A stretch of 44,144 bases of DNA from a virus: positions 1 through 44,144 of IMG/VR virus record IMGVR_UViG_3300037071_003248; one strand, given 5' to 3'. The notes under the pieces are model-generated. The model was not told the DNA's origin, made no database searches, and saw nothing but the letters and a program-made list of their open reading frames with translations. How positions within the stretch are numbered: the stretch's first letter is position 1; the number at the start of each line of letters is the position of its first letter. Shown one piece after another: positions 1-7,141 of this stretch. The translations under genes were made by a program, and so were the position numbers.

Positions 1-179
1 AATCGGCCACCAGCAACGTTACCCACGCTTTCCATCTCGGATCCGTTGCTCAGTATTTCGGCGGCCTGATGCCGACCAAATGGGGCGTATGGGTGCTGAA
101 TAACTCAGGTGTGGCGCTGAACAGCACCGGCGGCAACCACGAGTTTAAGTATCGGACTATTAAGTACGAGAGCAGCTAA
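1..179 (+). CDS. Phage structural protein, C-terminal 58 residues only
   Basis: An open frame enters from the left edge and stops at TAA 177-179, giving 58 residues that end in HEFKYRTIKYESS. The segment alternates hydrophobic and polar residues, with Gly, Asn and Thr turns (for example NNSGVALNSTGGNHE), which looks like a beta-rich virion or tail protein. A GTG-started LamG-like gene follows after 3 bases, so the two are probably co-transcribed. The start and the N-terminal domain lie outside the window, so no specific function can be given. Confidence 0.6.
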   Translation, partial: SATSNVTHAFHLGSVAQYFGGLMPTKWGVWVLNNSGVALNSTGGNHEFKYRTIKYESS

Positions 180-182
180 TCC

Positions 183-935
183 GTGGGCACTAATGTCGAC
201 GATAACTCCAATTATTTCCGTCAGACCGCCCCGGCAGTAGTAGCGCCGCCATTCACGGTTGGCATGTGGATTAAACCTAATGCCGCAACCAACGAATGCT
301 CTTGGGCTTTAGGTGGCACCGGAGCTTCGGTTTCCTATCGTATCTTTACCAGCGGCGGCGGCGTCAACATCAGCAACCATGACGGCACCACTGGTACCAA
401 TGCGCAGATAGCGTCCCCGGCGGTTGTGACCGGGGCCTGGATGTATGTTGTAGCTAGGGTGATGTCTACGACGAACCGTAAGATCTCAGCTGTAACTTCG
501 GTTGCCGGCGTTCAGCATGCCAGCAGCGTTACCAGCGCGACTGCGCCAACGTGTACGCAAATGAGCATCGGCACATGGTATACTAACGCCAGCGCAAACC
601 AGTTCAGCGGCCATATTGCCGAGTTCTTCTTTGCCGACGTGGACGTTCAGGGCGACGGCGCTCAGTTGACCGATGAGTTAGTGATGCAGCTAGCCTTCCG
701 TGGCCCATGGAGCGTCTCGCATCTAGTGCCGCGGATTCTCGAGTACATTTCGTTTCGTTCTGTGGTGGCTCCCACCGGGGGTATCATCATGGCACCGGCC
801 TCTGATTTCTATCAGAAGGGGGCGACTTCTCGGCCCTGGACGAATACGGTGGCGGCTACTCTTATCAGCGACCATCCTCCGCTGTATGATGATTATGTTC
901 GGCCCAATCAGATTAAGAAGTTTGTTCCAATCTAG
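183..935 (+). CDS. LamG/concanavalin-like jelly-roll phage protein
   Basis: This 250-residue protein starts at GTG 183, three bases after the preceding stop. The first 170 residues resemble a concanavalin-like (LamG) beta-sandwich: PFTVGMWIKP, a WMYVVARV strand followed by a variable loop, MSIGTWYTN, and the final strand SGHIAEFFFADVDV, a typical LamG ending. The remaining 80 residues end in PPLYDDYVRPNQIKKFVPI and have no fold I recognise. In phages such domains are usually glycan-binding decorations of the virion. The neighbouring repeat protein starts 16 bases downstream with a GGGAGG ribosome binding site, so both are probably in the same surface block. The exact role is inferred. Confidence 0.65.
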   Translation: MGTNVDDNSNYFRQTAPAVVAPPFTVGMWIKPNAATNECSWALGGTGASVSYRIFTSGGGVNISNHDGTTGTNAQIASPAVVTGAWMYVVARVMSTTNRKISAVTSVAGVQHASSVTSATAPTCTQMSIGTWYTNASANQFSGHIAEFFFADVDVQGDGAQLTDELVMQLAFRGPWSVSHLVPRILEYISFRSVVAPTGGIIMAPASDFYQKGATSRPWTNTVAATLISDHPPLYDDYVRPNQIKKFVPI

Positions 936-951
936 CTAGGGAGGTGCTGCC

Positions 952-3828
952 ATGGCTTTCGGCTTTCTAGTACTACCCCTCGCTAGCTCTGCCGAGATCA
1001 CCGGCAATGCGACCATCAACGAGGCGGCTGACACTTCCACCTCGGCTGCCGTTCTCGCGCTTTCCGCAACCGCCTCCATAACTGAGGCGGCGGATACCTC
1101 TACGACCGCGGCGACGCTGGCTATCAGCGCCACGGCCACAATCACCGAGGCGGCTGATACCTCCACCGCAGCTGGTGCCCTGGCGATTGTCGGCACCGAT
1201 ACGACCACCGAAGCGGCCGACACGCTCACCTCTGCGGCCGCACTGGCCATCTCGGCAACGGCTTCGATTAACGAAGCCGCCGATACCTCCACGTCTGCGG
1301 CGGTGCTCGCTCTATCCGCTACAGCCTCCATCACCGAGGCTGCCGACACATCCACCGCATTGATGACTCGCGATCTGTTCGCGACCGCGAGCGTCGACGA
1401 GACCGCAGACACCTCGACCAGCGCCGCGGCTTTGGCGATCTCTGCTACGGCTAGCATCAACGAGACAGCGGACACTCTGACTTCGGTTGCTGCGCTCGCC
1501 TTGGCCGGTACGGAAACTAGCACTGAGCAAGCCGACACCCTTAGCGCGCTGATGACGCGCGATCTGTTCGGCACGTTCACAGCGACCGAAGCTGCCGACA
1601 CGCTGACGTCTGCGTCTATTCTCGAGGTGCTGGCGACGCTGACGGCGACTGAGGTTGCCGATACCCTCACCAGCGCCGCTGGCGTGGTCGTTGGCGGCTC
1701 GCTGGATAAGACCGAAGCTGCCGATACGCTCACGTCCGCCAGCGTTCTAGCTATCAGCAGCGCATCAACGATTTCCGAGACCGCCGACACTCTGACGTCG
1801 GCGGCGGCGCTCGCCATTGTCGGCCTCGGTGGCGGCAACGAGCAAGCCGATACCATCTCGGCTGCTGCCACGCTGGCGATATCTGCAACGGCTTCGATTA
1901 ACGAAGCGGCGGATACCGCCACGACGTTGATGACGCGCGATCTGTTCGCGACCGCGAGCATCAACGAAACGGCAGACACCCTCACCAGCGCCGCTGGCGT
2001 GGCGGTGGGCGGCTCTCTTGATGCGACTGAGGTAGCGGACACCCTAACAGGAGTCGGCGCTCTAGCGCTTTCTGGTGCGGTCGACGCAACAGAACTGGCC
2101 GACGATGGATCCAGCACCGGCGAACTGGCGATTATCTCTAGCTCGTCGCCAAACGAGACTGCCGACACCCTAGACGCTGCGGCGGCTCACGATCCGTTCG
2201 GCGATGTGAGTGCCACTGAGGCGGCAGATACGCTGGACTCGGAAGGCGCGTCTGTCATCTCCGGCAGCGCCGATATCTACGAGACGCCTGACACCATCAC
2301 TACCACGACGATCCTTCTGATCGTCGGCACGGCCGACTCTACCGAAATAGCAGATACAGTAGATGCCGTTGGCGGCAACACCGGCGAAGGCGTCGTCATC
2401 GCGACAGAGGTAGCGGATGATGTCGTCGCGGCCGGCGGCATTCCGATCTTTGCGCTGTTTAATGAATCGGAAGCTGCCGACACCTTGAGCGGCCTGGGGC
2501 TGTTCGATCTGTTCGGCACGGCGGATCTCACCGAAGCCGCCGACACCAGCGACTCGGCGGCGGTGCTGGATATCACCGCGACCGCGGATATCAACGAGAC
2601 TGCTGACACTTCAGACGCCACGGGCTCTATCGACATCGTTGCGTCTATAGAGGTGACGGAAGCGGCTGACACGCTGGATGCCCTAGCCGGCGTCTTCGTT
2701 TCCGCCGAGCTTGAGGCCACCGAAGTCGCAGACACGATGTCTGCTGACAGCTTCCTGACAACGAATGGCTACGTCGACGCCACGGAGGTTGCGGACGACT
2801 GCGTTTCTGACGGTATCATCCCGCTCAACGGCGGGGCCGAGATGGCCGAAAATAGCGATAGCCTTGACGCTTCTGGGCAACTCGCCATTGTGTCGTCGGG
2901 GGTCGATGCCACCGAGGTGGCCGATAGCCTCGACGCTGCAGCCATACTGGAGATCCTAGGAAATGTTGAGTTTACGGAGTCTGCCGACTCGAACCAAGCG
3001 TCTGGCGAAGTTGCGATTGCGGGTTCGATCGCAATTGATGAAGCCGGAGACACCCTCGAATCATCCTCGGTCCTGCTGGTTACTGCCAGCCTGGATTCGA
3101 CGGAAAGCCCGGACGGAATCTCTAGCGCGGCGGGCCTCGGCATCATCGCGCTCCTTACCGCAACCGACGTTTCGGATAGTTTCGAATCAACCGGCGCACT
3201 TGCGCTCACCGGGTCTGTCGCCGGAACTGAGGCTGGTGACACTCTAAGCTCTGACGCCGTCAGGGGCCGCGAAGCCGATGTAAACGCCACTGAGGCTGCG
3301 GACACTGCGTCTGCAGCTGGCGCATTGGCAATTGTCAGTAGCGTGTCAGTAGCCGAGGTTGCTGACACGACTTCCGCGGCTGGCATCCTGGCGATTTCCG
3401 GCACGTTGTCGGCGACCGAGACAGCCGACACTGTAATCACTGATTCCCTACTGGGTCGCGCCGCTTCTGCCTCGTTGTCTGAGGCTGCCGATACGCTTCA
3501 GGCTGCCGGGGAGACGCCCATCGTGGCGACTCTCAATAGGAACGAGACAGCCGATACCGTTACCTCCGTTCTTCTCCCCGGAAGAACCGCAGTATCGACT
3601 ATCACGGAAAGGCGAGATACTATCTCTGCCGCCGGACTTAATCCGGAAACGCCGATTATCATTCCGCAGGGGCGGCGAGTTAATCTGGTTGGCGTTCTTA
3701 GAGATAGGATTCACATGGTCGGCAGGATCCACGGCGGGCCTAATGCGGGGAATGTTGTGGAGTTCCCGAGAATATCTCTGGTCGGCAGGACGATGACGGG
3801 TATTAGGCTGATTGGGAGAATGAAGTGA
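952..3828 (+). CDS. Giant 21-residue tandem-repeat protein (about 42 EAADT repeats)
   Basis: This 958-residue protein has a short hydrophobic N-terminus, then about 42 tandem 21-residue repeats (residues 20-899) and a basic 59-residue tail. The consensus is roughly GTASxTEAADTLTSAAxLAIS. The E-x-A-D-T core is the best conserved part, and a strand-like hydrophobic run (LAIS, LAIV) ends each unit. Three units (6, 9, 15) carry ALMTRDLF or TLMTRDLF in place of the SAAxLAIS half. The tail has a different repeat, LVGR/MVGR/LIGR, in a C-terminal beta-type motif. The regular acidic repeat suggests a beta-solenoid or an extended virion-surface fiber. I know no named family for it. The start is ATG 952 behind GGGAGGTGCTGCC. 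The stop overlaps the next gene (GTGA). Confidence 0.8.
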   Translation: MAFGFLVLPLASSAEITGNATINEAADTSTSAAVLALSATASITEAADTSTTAATLAISATATITEAADTSTAAGALAIVGTDTTTEAADTLTSAAALAISATASINEAADTSTSAAVLALSATASITEAADTSTALMTRDLFATASVDETADTSTSAAALAISATASINETADTLTSVAALALAGTETSTEQADTLSALMTRDLFGTFTATEAADTLTSASILEVLATLTATEVADTLTSAAGVVVGGSLDKTEAADTLTSASVLAISSASTISETADTLTSAAALAIVGLGGGNEQADTISAAATLAISATASINEAADTATTLMTRDLFATASINETADTLTSAAGVAVGGSLDATEVADTLTGVGALALSGAVDATELADDGSSTGELAIISSSSPNETADTLDAAAAHDPFGDVSATEAADTLDSEGASVISGSADIYETPDTITTTTILLIVGTADSTEIADTVDAVGGNTGEGVVIATEVADDVVAAGGIPIFALFNESEAADTLSGLGLFDLFGTADLTEAADTSDSAAVLDITATADINETADTSDATGSIDIVASIEVTEAADTLDALAGVFVSAELEATEVADTMSADSFLTTNGYVDATEVADDCVSDGIIPLNGGAEMAENSDSLDASGQLAIVSSGVDATEVADSLDAAAILEILGNVEFTESADSNQASGEVAIAGSIAIDEAGDTLESSSVLLVTASLDSTESPDGISSAAGLGIIALLTATDVSDSFESTGALALTGSVAGTEAGDTLSSDAVRGREADVNATEAADTASAAGALAIVSSVSVAEVADTTSAAGILAISGTLSATETADTVITDSLLGRAASASLSEAADTLQAAGETPIVATLNRNETADTVTSVLLPGRTAVSTITERRDTISAAGLNPETPIIIPQGRRVNLVGVLRDRIHMVGRIHGGPNAGNVVEFPRISLVGRTMTGIRLIGRMK
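1009..3648 (+). repeat. In-frame 63-bp tandem repeat array (about 42 units)
   Basis: About 42 consecutive 63-bp units each encode one 21-residue repeat. Most are diverged in DNA, but some pairs stay close, which indicates segmental duplication: the stretch around 1258-1285 recurs near 1887-1915, and the MTRDLF-coding segment near 1369 recurs near 1550 and 1927. One unit (unit 31, near 2893) appears to be 22 residues long. The first half of the array is more uniform than the second. Confidence 0.85.
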
Positions 3829-4187
3829 GCAAGAATAACTTCCCGATGTATGCTGGTGACACCCTGTCTATTGTCATTACCGTATTAGATGATGCCGGGG
3901 AGCCGGTGGATCTTTCCGATGCAACTTCAATTCGCTGGCAAATGGCGACATCCATCAGGGCTGCTGAGCCGTTGGTCGTTAAGGAGCTAGGAGACGGTAT
4001 CGAATTGGTAGATGACACCACTTCCGATTTCGAAGTTTCATTGTTGTCTGAGGACACTGAGAATATTGCGGCTGGAACTTATTACCACGAGGCTGAGGTT
4101 ATTCTCGAGACCGCCGGACTGGATCCGATTACTTCTACCGTCATTGGCGGCAACATCCTGCTTCGCCCGTCGCTGATTAAGGCCTAA
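3825..4187 (+). CDS. Ig-like beta-sandwich phage protein (BppU-N-like)
   Basis: This 120-residue protein starts at GTG 3825, which overlaps the preceding TGA (GTGA), so it is probably translationally coupled. It opens with NFPMYAGDTLSIVITVLDD and GEPVDLSDATSIRWQM, then IAAGTYYHEAEVI and VIGGNILLRPS. This is the strand pattern of small Ig-like domains found in phage baseplate and fiber proteins, such as the BppU N-terminal domain (F/M-Y-xGD at the start, G-x-Y-x-H-E late). It may be a small connector or accessory protein for the repeat protein encoded upstream. The fold is inferred from pattern only. Confidence 0.6.
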   Translation: MSKNNFPMYAGDTLSIVITVLDDAGEPVDLSDATSIRWQMATSIRAAEPLVVKELGDGIELVDDTTSDFEVSLLSEDTENIAAGTYYHEAEVILETAGLDPITSTVIGGNILLRPSLIKA

Positions 4188-4189
4188 CA

Positions 4190-4495
4190 ATGAAGCCCTT
4201 CCCTAAGCCTATGGTTGAAGAGATAGGGGTTACCAATCTGGGACCAGTGCCCAATGGCATGTCCTTTCTTGACGCAACCGTGGCGATGCGGCAGCAGCGT
4301 AAGTACACGATTAACCCTAACTGTCAGTCTCGACGGCTGACTGTTTGCGAGACGATGCGAGAGATTTACCGGGCCGCTGAGAATATTCCGGAACCTCATA
4401 AGCAGATAATTCAGGAGTTGGCGGCTGCTGGCTTTGACTATGGTAAGAGAATGAACCAGCGGATGGTTGATTTGAAGGCGGCGCTTAGTGCTTAA
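4190..4495 (+). CDS. Small phage protein of unknown function
   Basis: A 101-residue protein starting at ATG 4190, two bases after the preceding stop. It opens MKPFPKPMVEEIGVTNLGPV. The C-terminal half is helical and basic (LTVCETMREIYRAAENI, IIQELAAAGFDYGKRMNQRM). No motif is recognised. It sits between the Ig-like protein and the glycosyltransferase, and its last codons overlap the GTG start of the latter (4488), so the three are probably one translational unit. Confidence 0.6.
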   Translation: MKPFPKPMVEEIGVTNLGPVPNGMSFLDATVAMRQQRKYTINPNCQSRRLTVCETMREIYRAAENIPEPHKQIIQELAAAGFDYGKRMNQRMVDLKAALSA

Positions 4496-5411
4496 GGTTC
4501 TCACTTGGCTTTGGGATCAGCCCGGCGGACGCACGCGGTACACTGCGGGTCACGTTAATATCTGGGCTGCTATGGTCGAGCGGCATCTTTCCCTGCCTCA
4601 CACGCTTGCATGCGTCACTGATACCCCTGAGGGCTTACGTGACGACATCGAGATCATTGTGCCGCCGGGTGATTTCGTTGGCATCGAGACTCCCACTTGG
4701 GGTGGCGGGCTGCCGAATTGCTTCCGCCGTTTGGCGATGTTTCGCCCGGACGCCGCAGACATCTTTGGCGAACGTTTCGTGTGCATGGACACCGATTGCG
4801 TAATTGCCGATTCCCTGGACCCCCTGTTTGAGAGGGATGAGGATCTGATAATGTACCGCGGGACTAACTTCTCGCGGCCGTATAATGGCTCTATGATGAT
4901 GCTGACTGCTGGGTGTCGTCCTAAGGTGTACAATCTATTTAAACCAGAACTAGCCAGCAAGGCAGGATATCAGTATGTTGGCTCCGACCAGTCTTGGATT
5001 TCCTATGTGCTAGGCGAGGGTGAGGCGGTTTGGGGTCATGAGGATGGAGTTGCGTGGTTCGGAAGTCGCTGGAACAGAGACACCAGAATTATGTTCTTTC
5101 CTGGGCACCCCAAGCCGTGGCATTTGGTGGGGCGGTCCAAACTAGTGACGGATAATTATTACGGCGCTGAGGGTGGTCGTTGTATTATACTCAGCGTTGG
5201 CAAGACGCTTTGGCAGGATGCATTACGAGCAATGGCGGAACCTTATGATGCCGTAATCGCCTTGCCGGAGGTTGCAGACAAGTGGGCCGGTCCTCTCCGC
5301 GAGGTCTGCAATGACGAGACTGCGGCGCTGATTGCCGCCAGAATGCACGGCTTCGATGAGGTCGTAGTGTGCGGCAAGATGGGGGACGCTGAATGCGCAT
5401 TCTCGGCTTAG
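4488..5411 (+). CDS. Phage glycosyltransferase-like protein (GT-A, DxD)
   Basis: This 307-residue protein starts at GTG 4488, overlapping the previous gene. The N-terminal strand KVLTWLWDQPGGRT is followed by HVNIWAAMVERHL. A DxD motif lies in FVCMDTDCVIADSLDPLF (near residue 104), the metal and nucleotide-sugar binding signature of GT-A enzymes. Further on are GSDQSWISYVLG and FFPGHPKPWHL, also typical of GT8-like enzymes. The C-terminal 70 residues have a different composition and no clear match. The substrate cannot be read from the sequence. It may glycosylate virion proteins or alter host surface glycans. Its last 19 bases overlap the portal gene, so the two are expressed together. Confidence 0.75.
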   Translation: MLKVLTWLWDQPGGRTRYTAGHVNIWAAMVERHLSLPHTLACVTDTPEGLRDDIEIIVPPGDFVGIETPTWGGGLPNCFRRLAMFRPDAADIFGERFVCMDTDCVIADSLDPLFERDEDLIMYRGTNFSRPYNGSMMMLTAGCRPKVYNLFKPELASKAGYQYVGSDQSWISYVLGEGEAVWGHEDGVAWFGSRWNRDTRIMFFPGHPKPWHLVGRSKLVTDNYYGAEGGRCIILSVGKTLWQDALRAMAEPYDAVIALPEVADKWAGPLREVCNDETAALIAARMHGFDEVVVCGKMGDAECAFSA

Positions 5412-7141
5412 ACATCAAGCGCCTCCCAAAGCCGGTTAAGAAGCTGCAGCAGATTGACGGCCGCGGTGGCGGCTGGATCAATGTCATCCGCGAGTCGTTT
5501 CCTGGCGCCTTTCAGCACAACGTGACGCTGGAAGTTCCGAATATAACTTCATTCGGGGCAGTGTATGCATGCACAACCCTGATTGCATCAGATATTGCCA
5601 AGATGAGGATCCGTCTTGTTCAGATGGATGGCGACGGAATTTGGCAGGAGACTGAAAATCCTGCTTACTCTCCCGTGCTTCGTAAGCCAAACCATTATCA
5701 GACCCGCATTGAATTCATCAGCCGTTGGGTTTTGTCCAAGCTGCTTTACGGCAATGCGTACATCCTGAAAGAGCGCGACACTCGTGGCGTCGTAACCGCG
5801 ATGTACGTCCTTAATCCTCAGTGGGTCAAGGTGTTAGTTACTCAGCAAGGCGACGTGTACTACGAAGTTAACAAGGACGAACTTTCAAGTCAGTATTCAG
5901 AGAATGCTACTATTCCGGCTAGGAATATCATTCACGATAAGATGAATACCTTATTCCACCCGCTGGTTGGGGTGTCTCCGATCTTTGCCTGCGGCTTGGC
6001 CGCGGTGCAGGGGATGCGGATCCAGAATAACTCCGCTGGCTTCTTTGCCAACGGGGCTCGCCCCAGCGGCGTTCTCTCGGCTCCGGACGAGATTGGCGAT
6101 GAGACTGCGGCTCGACTCAAGACGTACTGGGAAGAGCAATTCAACGGGCAGAATGCCGGTAAGATTGCTGTGCTTGGTGACGGCCTCAAGTACGAGCCCA
6201 TGATGATGACGTCGGCGGATGCTCAGGTGATTGAGCAGCTGCGCTGGACGTCTGAGAATGTTTGCAGTGCCTTCCATGTCCCGGCGCACATGATCGGCGT
6301 GGGCCCGACGGAGAGCAATAACAACGTAGAAACTCGCCTGCAGATGTACTACTCGCAGTGCTTGCAGATTCACGTTGAGTCGATTGAGCTTCTGCTGGAC
6401 GAGGCGCTAGGTCTCGCCCCGGCCACCGATGCCTCTCGGCCGCTCGGCACAGAGTTCGATCTCGACGCTCTGCTTCGGATGGACACTGCTTCGCTGATCA
6501 AGGCGGAGGCTGAAGCGGTCGGTGCCGGTATCAAGACTCCGAACGAGGCTCGCTATCGTCTGGGCTTACCGCCGATTTCTGGCGGTGAGAGCGCGTATCT
6601 CCAGCAGCAGAACTTTAGCCTGGAAGCGTTGGCCAAGCGCGACGCTCAAGACGATCCGTTCGCTCCCGCTACAACCCCGGCCGCTGAGGCGCCCATTGCG
6701 CTGCCGGCCCCGGATCCGAAGCCGGCTGATGAAGCGAGGCAGATCACTGACATGGTCACGGCGCTTCGCGAGTCCATGCCGCGGGAGATCGATCCATCCG
6801 AGATCGTCGAGGGTGTGGTCGAGCGCGTCTCCACCCCGTTCGACAGCTTCTCTTCGCAGCTAGAAGACATGCGCCAGAAGTACGCCGAGCGCGAGGCTGC
6901 AAGGCTGGAGGCGGATGCTCTTGCCAGAGAAGCGCTCGAGGCTGCGCGTAGCGAGACGGAGCGGCTCGCCAGCGCCATCGAAGAGACCAACAGCATCGAA
7001 GCAGCCCGGCTCGCTCGTGAGGCTGCGGAAGCGGCTGAGCGGCTCGCCGCGGAGCAAGCCGATGCTGAGGATAAATCGGAAAGTCAGAAGCTGGCCGAAG
7101 CGCTGCGGCTGAAGTTCTTGGAGGAAGTCGATGGCGCTTGA
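5393..7141 (+). CDS. Portal protein (HK97 family)
   Basis: This 582-residue protein matches HK97-type portal proteins (Phage_portal, PF04860): YACTTLIASDIAKMRIRL near the N-terminus, PVLRKPNHYQTRIEFI and KLLYGNAYILKERD, then FFANGARPSGVLSAPD, KYEPMMMTSADAQVIEQLRW and HMIGVGPTESNNNVETRLQM. It forms the dodecameric ring at the head vertex through which DNA enters and leaves. Residues beyond 425 are an acidic, Ala/Glu-rich coiled-coil extension, making it longer than the usual 400-500 residues. It overlaps the glycosyltransferase gene by 19 bases and the next gene by 11. No terminase precedes it. Confidence 0.93.
   Translation: MRILGLDIKRLPKPVKKLQQIDGRGGGWINVIRESFPGAFQHNVTLEVPNITSFGAVYACTTLIASDIAKMRIRLVQMDGDGIWQETENPAYSPVLRKPNHYQTRIEFISRWVLSKLLYGNAYILKERDTRGVVTAMYVLNPQWVKVLVTQQGDVYYEVNKDELSSQYSENATIPARNIIHDKMNTLFHPLVGVSPIFACGLAAVQGMRIQNNSAGFFANGARPSGVLSAPDEIGDETAARLKTYWEEQFNGQNAGKIAVLGDGLKYEPMMMTSADAQVIEQLRWTSENVCSAFHVPAHMIGVGPTESNNNVETRLQMYYSQCLQIHVESIELLLDEALGLAPATDASRPLGTEFDLDALLRMDTASLIKAEAEAVGAGIKTPNEARYRLGLPPISGGESAYLQQQNFSLEALAKRDAQDDPFAPATTPAAEAPIALPAPDPKPADEARQITDMVTALRESMPREIDPSEIVEGVVERVSTPFDSFSSQLEDMRQKYAEREAARLEADALAREALEAARSETERLASAIEETNSIEAARLAREAAEAAERLAAEQADAEDKSESQKLAEALRLKFLEEVDGA

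Noticed and set aside
936-2168. 410-residue minus-strand frame
   Set aside because: It is the mirror of the 63-bp repeat array; low-complexity Ala/Ser/Val sequence arises from the repeats and there is no ribosome site.
1009-3648. CRISPR-like repeat array
   Set aside because: The 63-bp units are in frame, lack unique spacers and encode protein repeats.
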